DNA from: Bacillota bacterium | GTDB taxonomy: Bacteria; Bacillota; UBA994; UBA5500 | DNA: 14,089 nucleotides | Assembly: GCA_023436245.1 (NCBI GenBank) | Contig: JAEZJZ010000083.1 | Span: forward strand, 1 to 14,089 | Direction of reading: 5' to 3' | Part shown: positions 1-6,703 of the stretch, piece by piece | Layout of the letters: every line of letters begins with the position of its first letter | Position numbering within the stretch: position 1 is the stretch's first letter | Made by a program: the position numbers and the translations under genes | Notes under the pieces: model-generated | The model's input: the letters and a program-made list of their open reading frames with translations, nothing else | What the model was told of the DNA's origin: nothing | Database searches by the model: none

Positions 1-19
1 ATGCCGAGCCGCTCCCTGT

Positions 20-35
20 CCGCAGCATGCTGCGG
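20..35. repeat. 16-bp perfect palindrome downstream of tmk
   Basis: CCGCAGCATGCTGCGG reads identically on both strands. It lies about 100 bp beyond the tmk stop, in a gene-free stretch (1-134). It could be an extended hairpin in the tmk transcript or a protein site. No T-run follows it on the minus strand, so I do not call it a terminator. Confidence 0.5.
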
Positions 36-56
36 GATCTACGGTGGGAAAAGGGC

Positions 57-132
57 GGCTTTCTAAACGCTCTCGCATGCTGTGGTGCTACAAACCAATG
101 GAGCTAGGGCTTCCCCAAACGCTCCCGCACGC
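57..132. repeat. Imperfect 24/25-bp direct repeat downstream of tmk
   Basis: Positions 57-80 and 108-132 are similar copies that share AAACGCTC near the middle and GGCTT at the left end. The differences are mostly C/T transitions plus a one-base length change. They occupy the gap after the tmk stop codon. Function unknown; too short and divergent to assign to an element. Confidence 0.4.
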
Positions 133-134
133 CC

Positions 135-746
135 CTAGCGCAAGTGCGCTGCCACAATTGCGCTGATCTCATGCTGAATCACTGAGACTCCACGACTGGC
201 ATCAACTGCATGAACCCGTTCCGGAAATCGCTCTGCCAAGAGTGCATATCCTGCGCACACCTGTCGGTAATATGCCAATCCTCGGCTTTCGATCCGATCG
301 GCCAGCTGTCCCGCCGTACTGCGGCGATATGCTTCCTCCGGTTCAAGCATCAGTAGGATGGTGAGATCAGGCCAAAGACCAGAGATGGCCGCCTCATTAA
401 CTTGACGCACCTTCTCCCACCCAACGCCCAGCGCGTAACCCTGATAGACCAAGCTGGAATCGACATAGCGGTCAGAGAGCACCAACTGAGACTGCTGCAG
501 ACTGGGCCTAATCACCTGCTCCACATGCTGAGCCCGAGCAGCCGCTATCAACAGCATTTCGGCCAATGGATCGATCGCCACCTGATCCTGATGCTGCACC
601 AGGGCGCGAATGTTCTCGCCCAAAGGGGTGCCGCCTATCTCTCGCGTCAGCAAAACTATTCTGCCGGCCTGACGCAACTGATCTGCCAGCAACCTGATCT
701 GTGTGCTCTTTCCAGATCCATCCGGTCCTTCAAATGTGATGAACAT
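135..746 (-). CDS. tmk: Thymidylate kinase
   Basis: dTMP kinase phosphorylates dTMP to dTDP with ATP in the cytosol, on the route to dTTP. The 203-residue length is normal for bacterial enzymes. The P-loop GPDGSGKS is at residues 7-14, the TMP-binding DRYVDSSLVYQG block lies near residue 92, and the arginine-rich lid (RRSTAGQLADRIESR) lies in the last third. The usual REPGGT motif here reads REIGGT, an isoleucine for the conserved proline. The gene starts 28 bp after the stop of the decarboxylase-like gene, so the two are probably co-transcribed. The gin-decarboxylase-tmk order matches the csfB...yaaO-tmk region of Bacillus. Assignment is firm. Confidence 0.95.
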   Translation of the reverse strand: MFITFEGPDGSGKSTQIRLLADQLRQAGRIVLLTREIGGTPLGENIRALVQHQDQVAIDPLAEMLLIAAARAQHVEQVIRPSLQQSQLVLSDRYVDSSLVYQGYALGVGWEKVRQVNEAAISGLWPDLTILLMLEPEEAYRRSTAGQLADRIESRGLAYYRQVCAGYALLAERFPERVHAVDASRGVSVIQHEISAIVAAHLR

Positions 747-774
747 CGCTAAAACCTCGCTGCTATTAACTTAT

Positions 775-2184
775 TCATTCGACTACTGCAATTAGATTAC
801 CTTTCATGCCCACCAAATCACCGCCGCGTACCAAGATGCTCTGGGCGTAGGCGATTAGATCAGCGTCGAACAACTCACCAGGATAAACAAGGGGCACGCC
901 TGGAGGATAGAGGAATAGGGGGCGTGCAGCAACCCTTCCGACCGCGCCCGCGAACTCAATCCAGCGACTTCTGGCAAAGTAGGCCTCGCGAGGTCGAATG
1001 GCCAGTCTGGCCAGGGGCGGAGCTGTCACCAGTTCAGGGCTCTGAGGATTCCGCACCGGCAACTGTCGCAAGCAGGTGAGCAATTGGCCATACTTTGGCA
1101 GGACATCTCCCAAACCAAGCATCAGCAAGATGCCGTTGGAATGCACCATCTCTGGATAGATGTTGTGCAACTGCAGTTCTGCAGCCAGTTCCGGCCCGGT
1201 AAAGCCCTTGGATCGGCATTCCAGATTGATTTTCAGCGGGTCCTGCTGGTAACCGATGTCATTCGGCGCTGACCAGATGGGCCAACCTACGCCGCGGATC
1301 TCGTCGCGGAGGTGGCGGGCGTTCCCGAGCACACGCGACAATCTGCACTCGCCTGACCGGGCCAGCTCCAAGCGGGCTAGATCGAGCGAACCTAGCACCA
1401 GCCAGGATGGACTGGTGGATTGCACGAGGTTAAGGCAACTGCGAAAAGCGTCATCAGTCAGCCTGTCTGTAACCCGGTGTACCCATGCCCCTCCGGTGAG
1501 AGCAGAGAGCGTCTTGTGTGCACTCTGCACCACCAGATCCGCCCCGTGCTCAATCGCAGAAGGTGGCAATGTCCGATGAAACGGCAAATGAGCGCCATGT
1601 GCTTCATCCACGACCACCGAGCAACCAGCGGCCTTGGCTGTGGCAATTAGCTGGGCTAGATCAGGAACTACACCCTCGTAGGACGGTGACACCAAGAGTA
1701 CTGTGCGTACGGAAGGGTGGCGCTCCAGTGCCAGCCGCAACTGTTCCTCGTCCGGCCCCAGCACGTAGCCGTGGCGATACTCGGGTTGCACAAAACGCGG
1801 AAGCAGATCACCCAAAACGATAGCGGAAAGTATCGACAGATGAGCGTTGCGCGGCAACAGCAATTCTGACCCGGGCGCCGTCAAGCTGAGCAGACTAGCG
1901 ATTAGGCCAGCCGTCGCGCCATTGGTGGTGAAAAAGGTGCCCTTCACGCCGTAGAGCTCTGCTGCCAGCCTTTCTGCCTGCAGTAACGGACCGTCTGGCC
2001 GCTGAATACTGTCCAGATCAGCGATCTCGGTCAGGTCAAAGGTGACGGCATCGGGTAACCAGTTCGCCAGCAAATCAGAGCCACGTTGGCCCTGCTTATG
2101 TCCGGGTGTATGCAGAGAGAGGCTGCCACGCAGTTCGCACAGCCGCCTGTAGATGGGCGCCTCATTGCCAGCTGGAGTTTGCAT
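775..2184 (-). CDS. Orn/Lys/Arg decarboxylase-family PLP protein (YaaO-like)
   Basis: This is a fold-type I PLP enzyme of the bacterial ornithine/lysine/arginine decarboxylase family. Such enzymes convert basic amino acids to diamines or agmatine; the substrate here cannot be read from sequence. TPGHK is at residues 26-30, DEAHGAH at 193-199, and the expected PLP Schiff-base lysine is K224 in SAHKT. The C-terminal decarboxylase domain ends with a YPPGVPLVYPGE block. At 469 residues it is the short YaaO/SpeA type without the N-terminal wing domain of the large E. coli enzymes. A GAGAGGT ribosome binding site precedes the ATG. Its position between gin and tmk is conserved in Bacillota. An alternative is that it has a non-metabolic role, since YaaO-like proteins are poorly characterised. 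Confidence 0.88.
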   Translation of the reverse strand: MQTPAGNEAPIYRRLCELRGSLSLHTPGHKQGQRGSDLLANWLPDAVTFDLTEIADLDSIQRPDGPLLQAERLAAELYGVKGTFFTTNGATAGLIASLLSLTAPGSELLLPRNAHLSILSAIVLGDLLPRFVQPEYRHGYVLGPDEEQLRLALERHPSVRTVLLVSPSYEGVVPDLAQLIATAKAAGCSVVVDEAHGAHLPFHRTLPPSAIEHGADLVVQSAHKTLSALTGGAWVHRVTDRLTDDAFRSCLNLVQSTSPSWLVLGSLDLARLELARSGECRLSRVLGNARHLRDEIRGVGWPIWSAPNDIGYQQDPLKINLECRSKGFTGPELAAELQLHNIYPEMVHSNGILLMLGLGDVLPKYGQLLTCLRQLPVRNPQSPELVTAPPLARLAIRPREAYFARSRWIEFAGAVGRVAARPLFLYPPGVPLVYPGELFDADLIAYAQSILVRGGDLVGMKGNLIAVVE

Positions 2185-2243
2185 ACGTTTACCTCTCGAT
2201 TATGCTATATCCTAATTATACCATGGGTGACTTGCGGGGACAA

Positions 2244-2441
2244 TCAAGCCCTGGTGGCAGGGACCGGCAGTTCCTGCCACAGTTGGCGGAGCTTGTGGAC
2301 AATCCCAGTGTACGCTGGGTCATCTGCGTCGACGGTGACAATCTGCTGCTCGCAGTCTGCACAAATTGCACGACCGCGGACAATGAGGCCACTGTTGTCA
2401 GGACGACCGCAGATGATGCAATGTTGAACCTCCTCGGGCAT
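2244..2441 (-). CDS. gin: Gin (CsfB)-type anti-sigma-G zinc protein
   Basis: This 65-residue protein carries two CXXC pairs, C8/C11 and C27/C30, in the arrangement of the Gin/CsfB family. In Bacillus subtilis Gin is a zinc-binding protein that binds and inhibits the forespore sigma factor SigG, preventing premature activity during sporulation. The C-terminal half is predicted helical and ends in a basic/aromatic segment (VHKLRQLWQEL). The start is supported by AGAGGTG upstream of the ATG. It lies 59 bp upstream of the decarboxylase-like gene and in the same direction. Bacillus csfB sits in the same neighbourhood, with xpaC and yaaN between it and yaaO; those two genes are absent here. Identification rests on size, cysteine pattern and synteny. 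Confidence 0.85.
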   Translation of the reverse strand: MPEEVQHCIICGRPDNSGLIVRGRAICADCEQQIVTVDADDPAYTGIVHKLRQLWQELPVPATRA

Positions 2442-2495
2442 ATTTCACACCTCTTCCCAGAAAGGATCGCCTCTCATTGTGATAGTATATCCAAT

Positions 2496-3506
2496 TCAGG
2501 GCCGCGAGGTGTCCTGACCAAATTGCTGCAGAAATCGCCAGAGTTCATCGCTTTCAGGTGCGAAGACGGAGTGTGCCCGTCCGTCTCGCCAGAGCAATCG
2601 CTCACTTTGGGAGGTGAACTGTCCAATGGCTGCTGCTGGGATACCGGCTGCTGCCAATGAGGCCAACAGTTTGGCAGGTGCCGAACTGGCCATCAATAAC
2701 GTTCCGCTGGAAATGAGACGCAGCGGGTCCAGGCCAAAGCGTTCCGCGAGCAGCATGGTGGCGCCATGAATCGGCAATCGCTCTGCGTACAGCGAAAACC
2801 CGAGGCCAGCGGCCGAGGCCATCTCATAGGTGGCGCCGAGCACGCCTCCCTCGGTCGCATCGTGCATGGCACGCACTCCCAAACGGGCGGCGATCATCGC
2901 TTCTGGGACAATGCTGATCTGGTTGGCCAACTCCCTGGCAGCTGATAGCAGTTGATCATCGAGTAGGTCGCTCACCAGGTGAGCGTGATCCCAGGCGATG
3001 ATCGCTGTCCCCTCCAGCCCAATGTACTTGCTGACGACCAGCGTATCACCCGGCTTGATTTCGCTGCTGCGTGCCAATTTCCCCGCAGCCACGCGCCCGA
3101 TCACTGTCGTGGAGATGATCGGTTGATTGACAGCCGCTGTGAATTCCGTATGACCGCCGACGATCTGTGCATTCACCTCACGGGCAGCACGCTCAGCGTC
3201 CAGCACAATTGTCTGCACCAACAGCGGATCTGAGCCGAGGGGCAAGAGCACGGTGAGCAGTATGGCCACTGGCTCTGCCCCATTAGAAGCAACATCGTTG
3301 CATGAAACATGCACGGCCAGCCAGCCGGCATTTCGAGCGGCTCCGGTGATCGGATCGGTCGAAACAACAACCAGATCGCCAGCCAAGTCCAGAGCAGCGG
3401 AGTCCTCACCCAAAGCAGCTGTCAGCACGGCTTCCGGCCGGCGGGCGCCAATCTGGTTGAAAATAAGCTGCTGCAAAGCCGAGGGAGATAGTTTTCCAGC
3501 TTGCAT
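2496..3506 (-). CDS. AIR-synthase-family protein, HypE-like
   Basis: The protein belongs to the PurM/HypE/ThiL/SelD ATP-binding superfamily. GEDSAALD (residues 33-40) is the glycine-rich N-terminal motif, followed by STDPITGA and the CNDVASNGAEP block near 69-79. The conserved HDATEGGVLGA motif lies in the C-terminal domain. True HypE ends in a cysteine motif used for thiocarboxamide formation; this protein ends in DTSRP and has no such cysteine, and I see no other hyp genes. Its substrate is therefore unknown. I chose ATG at 3506 (336 aa) because AAGGGGGG lies six bases before it. A longer reading to 3572 would run through a TACAAT promoter-like box. The gene is divergent from iadA and lies 54 bp upstream of gin. 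Confidence 0.8.
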   Translation of the reverse strand: MQAGKLSPSALQQLIFNQIGARRPEAVLTAALGEDSAALDLAGDLVVVSTDPITGAARNAGWLAVHVSCNDVASNGAEPVAILLTVLLPLGSDPLLVQTIVLDAERAAREVNAQIVGGHTEFTAAVNQPIISTTVIGRVAAGKLARSSEIKPGDTLVVSKYIGLEGTAIIAWDHAHLVSDLLDDQLLSAARELANQISIVPEAMIAARLGVRAMHDATEGGVLGATYEMASAAGLGFSLYAERLPIHGATMLLAERFGLDPLRLISSGTLLMASSAPAKLLASLAAAGIPAAAIGQFTSQSERLLWRDGRAHSVFAPESDELWRFLQQFGQDTSRP

Positions 3507-3670
3507 CGTCATCCCCCCTTGTGCATTTATTGTAGCACTTTCGATGCCAGCTGCAGAAGCAGTTCGGTCCATTCCGGGGTAAAAGGCTGAGTTTCGTTAA
3601 AGCTAAGCAGGAAACGGCTGACCTTGGTACGAAAGGATCTGCATTGACGACAGAAATGGGAGGTAGACAG

Positions 3671-4816
3671 ATGATTAAGATTCTACGGAATGCGGATATC
3701 TATGCACCTGAACACATAGGCAAGCACGATATCCTCATCCTGGTCGACAAGATTGCACTGATCGCGGACAGCATCACGCCGCCCACAGGACTTGGCCCGG
3801 TGGAGGTCTTCGACCTGCACGGCGCCACGGTGGTGCCGGGGCTCATTGACCAGCATGTGCACATGATCGGCGGCGGAGGAGAAGGCGGGCCGGCGACACG
3901 CACTCCGGAGATTCAGCTCTCACAACTGACAAAAGCAGGTGTGACCACAGTCGTCGGTTGCCTTGGCACCGACGCCACCACCCGGCACATGAACTCGCTG
4001 TTGGCCAAGGCGCGGGCCTTGGAGCTGGAGGGCATCACTACTTTCATCTACACGGGCGCTTACGAGGTGCCCACTCGCACCGTCACCGACAATGTCCGCA
4101 ATGACCTAGTTTTGATCGACAAGGTGGTGGGCGTGGGCGAGATTGCCATCTCGGACCACCGCTCGGCGCAGCCAGAGACGATGGATCTACGCAAACTGGC
4201 GGCTGAGGCACGAGTTGGTGGCATGCTGGGGGGCAAGCCGGGGCTGTTCCATTTCCATGTTGGGGCCGGCCCGAAGGGCATTCAACCGATCTTCGACATC
4301 TTGGAGACGACCGAGTTGCCGATTCATATGTTCACCCCGACCCACATGAACCGCAACCGGAAGCTGCTGGAGCAGGGTGCGCGCTTCGCCAAACAGGGCG
4401 GCATGATCGATATCACGGCCGGGCCAGACGCTTATCAGGGCGTGCTTGCTCTGCTGAATGATCTGGGAGTCGGCATCGACCAGATTACCATCAGCTCCGA
4501 CGGCAACGGCAGCATGCCCAAGTTCGACGCGAACGGCAGATTGATTGGGCTGGGCGTCGGTTCAGTGGAGACTGACTTAGGCACCATGCGGGACCTGATT
4601 CAGAAGGGCAATGTGCCACTTGCCTCTGCCTTGAAGATTCTGACCACGAATGTTGCCCGGAACTTGCAGTTGCTCGGGCGCAAGGGATGCATCGCGGTGG
4701 GAGCAGACGCCGATCTGCTTGTGCTGACCGAGGATTTGCAGGTTGACCGCGTGTTCGCCCGGGGGCGCCTGATGGTCGAAGCCGGCAACGCGTTGGTCAA
4801 GGGAACATTCGAGTAG
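3671..4816 (+). CDS. iadA: Isoaspartyl (beta-aspartyl) dipeptidase
   Basis: IadA is a zinc amidohydrolase that cleaves beta-aspartyl dipeptides arising from damaged asparagine and aspartate residues. From ATG 3671 it is 381 residues, close to the 390 of E. coli. The start is fixed by GGGAGGT at 3658-3664; the frame stays open to a TTG at 3644 that lacks such a site. Expected metal ligands are H62 and H64 (QHVH), H196 (HFHVG), H225 (PTHMNRN) and D277 (SSDGNGS). The residue matching the carbamylated lysine of E. coli IadA (K162) appears to be E157 in VGEIAISDHR. The C-terminal VKGTFE ending is typical of the family. It is the only plus-strand gene here and ends just before a strong terminator. 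Confidence 0.93.
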   Translation: MIKILRNADIYAPEHIGKHDILILVDKIALIADSITPPTGLGPVEVFDLHGATVVPGLIDQHVHMIGGGGEGGPATRTPEIQLSQLTKAGVTTVVGCLGTDATTRHMNSLLAKARALELEGITTFIYTGAYEVPTRTVTDNVRNDLVLIDKVVGVGEIAISDHRSAQPETMDLRKLAAEARVGGMLGGKPGLFHFHVGAGPKGIQPIFDILETTELPIHMFTPTHMNRNRKLLEQGARFAKQGGMIDITAGPDAYQGVLALLNDLGVGIDQITISSDGNGSMPKFDANGRLIGLGVGSVETDLGTMRDLIQKGNVPLASALKILTTNVARNLQLLGRKGCIAVGADADLLVLTEDLQVDRVFARGRLMVEAGNALVKGTFE

Positions 4817-4819
4817 AAG

Positions 4820-4856
4820 GACAAACGGGTCCCGATTCGCTCGGGACCCGTTTGTC
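4820..4856 (+). terminator. Strong terminator hairpin after iadA
   Basis: A perfect 16-bp stem (4820-4835 with 4841-4856) encloses a TTCGC loop, four bases after the iadA stop codon. The T-run (CGTTTGTC) lies within the 3' arm rather than after it. Being fully symmetric, it could also stop minus-strand transcripts from the M20 gene that cross the adjoining repeat array. Confidence 0.85.
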
Positions 4857-4858
4857 AT

Positions 4859-5053
4859 CAGCAACTCGTAGAGTTGCGGTCTAAATTCAGCGATTCTTGC
4901 TTGTCAAGAATCGGCTTGTACCTCAGCAACTCGTAGAGTTGCGATCTAAATAGAGCGATTCTTGCTTGTCAAGAATCGGCTTGTACCTCAGCAACTCGTA
5001 AAGTTGCGATCTAAATAGAGCGATTCTTGCTTGTCAAGAATCGGCTTGTACCT
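4859..5053 (-). repeat. Array A: three tandem 65-bp two-hairpin repeats
   Basis: Units are 4859-4923, 4924-4988 and 4989-5053, nearly identical and exactly 65 bp each. On the minus strand each reads GGTACAAGCCG, then stem 1 (CGATTCTTG with CAAGAATCG), a linker ending in AGATCGCA, then stem 2 (GCAACTC with GAGTTGC, 3-nt loop). Unit 3 has one change that unpairs the innermost base pair of stem 2. The array fills the gap between the iadA terminator and the M20 stop codon, leaving only two bases on either side. It belongs to the same family as array B (6439-6703) but in the opposite orientation. Confidence 0.92.
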
Positions 5054-5055
5054 CT

Positions 5056-6351
5056 TCACTTGGCAGCGATTCTACGCACGACTTCCTCAAGCACATCCAG
5101 ACCAAAATGCAGGCTGCGCAGGCTGATGCGCTCGTCCACCCCGTGAGCCAACTGCACCAACTCTCCCGGCAGCATTGGCGCGAAGCCGTAGACCACCGCC
5201 CCGCGCGGCCGCAAGTAGCGGGCATCAGTTGCGCCTGGGGAGAGGAACGGAATCAGCTTTGCACCCGGCTGTTGTCTGGAGATGACGTCACGGATGACCT
5301 GCGTCAGCGCCGTCTCTGGTTCCGATTCAGTAGCCGGCAAATGCGGCCCGACCGCCAGGTCAGCCAAGCCGGCAACCAGGGGAGCAAGCTCCCGCTCCAA
5401 GTCAGCACCGCTTTGCCCAGGCAGCACCCGCCCGTCAAGATACGCGGTCGCCCGGCTAGGGGCCACGTTCAGCTTCTGACCGGCCTCGAGGATGGTGGGG
5501 CAGGCGGTGTTCTGCAACATGGCGCTGATGGCCGCTCTTTCAAACGGACTGGAGATGTACTGCCCCATCAAATCGAGCGTTTGCTCTGGAGCAATACTGG
5601 CCGGCAATCCCGCATCCCGCGCCAGAACGCCGATGAAGGACTCCACTGTCCTAGTCAGATGAACTGGCAGCTTGGCAGCCGAAATCTGCCCAATTGCCGC
5701 TGCCAGCTTGGCCACTGCATTATCAGGCAGAGGAATGGAGGCATGGCCGGCAGTACCACTGGCCGTCAGCTTCACCTCCGCACTAGCCTTTTCGCCAGAC
5801 TGCAAAGTGAAGTAGGTGTGACTGCCGATCTGCATGGCATTCCCCCCGCCTTCATTCAGACAGTACTCGCAATCAACCAGCTCGGGATGATGCTCCACCA
5901 GCCAGCCAAGTCCCATGCGACCGCCAGCTTCTTCATCCGCCGTCGCAGCAAAGACAATGTCGCGCCGTAGCAGCACTTGTTCTGCTGCAAACATCTGCAT
6001 GAGGGTCAACCAGGTCGCCACCAGATTCTTGGTGTCAATGGCACCCCGCCCCCAAATCATCTGCTCGGCCTCCTGGCCGGAGAAGGGTGGCACAGTCCAT
6101 TCCGCGGCATGGGCCATGACCACATCCAGATGTGCAAGCAGCAGGAGGGGCCGCTCGCTGCCATCGCCCGGCAAGCGTGCGACCACGCTGCCCCGGCCGG
6201 GAGCTGGTTCAAATGTCTGATGCCAGATGCCCGAGGCCGCGAGATGCTGCGCGAGGTAATCAACGGCCTTCGTTTCCTGTCCGGGCGGATTGGTGGTATC
6301 AAGGCGAATCAGGTTCTGCAGGTGCTCCGTGAGAACTTGCTTCCAATCCAT
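5056..6351 (-). CDS. M20-family metallopeptidase
   Basis: This is a cytosolic di-zinc hydrolase of the M20/M25/M40 family, which includes dipeptidases, carboxypeptidases and N-acyl-amino-acid deacylases. H74 and D76 (AHLDVV) supply zinc ligands, D106 in GRGAIDTKN is the bridging aspartate, E140 the catalytic base and E141 a ligand in TADEE. A late histidine (LAHGVDE, about residue 403) completes the site. The dimerisation domain sits between. There is no signal peptide. At 431 residues it has typical length; substrate is unknown. The start is supported by GAGGGGG upstream of the ATG. The gene is flanked by the two repeat arrays: array A begins two bases after its stop and array B lies upstream, towards the MATE gene. 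Confidence 0.9.
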   Translation of the reverse strand: MDWKQVLTEHLQNLIRLDTTNPPGQETKAVDYLAQHLAASGIWHQTFEPAPGRGSVVARLPGDGSERPLLLLAHLDVVMAHAAEWTVPPFSGQEAEQMIWGRGAIDTKNLVATWLTLMQMFAAEQVLLRRDIVFAATADEEAGGRMGLGWLVEHHPELVDCEYCLNEGGGNAMQIGSHTYFTLQSGEKASAEVKLTASGTAGHASIPLPDNAVAKLAAAIGQISAAKLPVHLTRTVESFIGVLARDAGLPASIAPEQTLDLMGQYISSPFERAAISAMLQNTACPTILEAGQKLNVAPSRATAYLDGRVLPGQSGADLERELAPLVAGLADLAVGPHLPATESEPETALTQVIRDVISRQQPGAKLIPFLSPGATDARYLRPRGAVVYGFAPMLPGELVQLAHGVDERISLRSLHFGLDVLEEVVRRIAAK

Positions 6352-6438
6352 CTAATGACCCCCTCTTTGAGTACTCGGATGCTTAATTGGCAGATCAAAT
6401 GCGAATATCCTGCCCCAAACTGCGAGGGTCCCAAATAT

Positions 6439-6703
6439 GAGCAAAGCGCTCCTCGAGAGCGAGAAGCACTTTTATTGGAGATCGCATCATGACATGATGC
6501 TTAGGGTACAAGCCGCTTCTTGCAAGCGAGAAGCGCTTTTATTGGAGATCGCATCATGACATGATGCTTAGGGTACAAGCCGCTTCTTGTAGGCAAGAAG
6601 CGCTTCTATTGAAGATCGCATCTGCGCGATGCTGTAGGTACAAGCCGCTTCTTGCAGGCAAGAAGCGCTTTTGTTGAAGATCGCATCGCTGCGCGATGCT
6701 TAG
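6439..6703 (+). repeat. Array B: four tandem 65-67 bp two-hairpin repeats
   Basis: Units start near 6439 (degenerate), then at 6506, 6573 and 6638, each marked by GTACAAGCCG except the first. Stem 1 is GCTTCTTG with a complementary GAGAAGC or CAAGAAGC arm. The linker contains CTTTTATTG and GAAGATCGCA or close variants. Stem 2 varies between units: GCATCATG/CATGATGC, GCATC/GATGC and GCATCGC/GCGATGC. The final unit runs into the TAA stop codon of the MATE gene. Together with about 87 bp of M20 leader, this array makes up the 348-bp gap between the MATE and M20 genes. Confidence 0.92.

Noticed and set aside
2106..2660. 184-codon plus-strand open frame
   Set aside because: It overlaps gin, the 3' end of the AIR-synthase gene and the start of the decarboxylase gene on the other strand, has no ribosome binding site and resembles no family.
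4859..5053. CRISPR array
   Set aside because: The tandem units are fully repeated with no unique spacers, and each has two internal hairpins; no cas genes are present.
5107..5970. 287-codon plus-strand open frame
   Set aside because: Wholly antisense to the well-supported M20 peptidase; composition is Gln/Arg/His-rich as expected of an antisense shadow.
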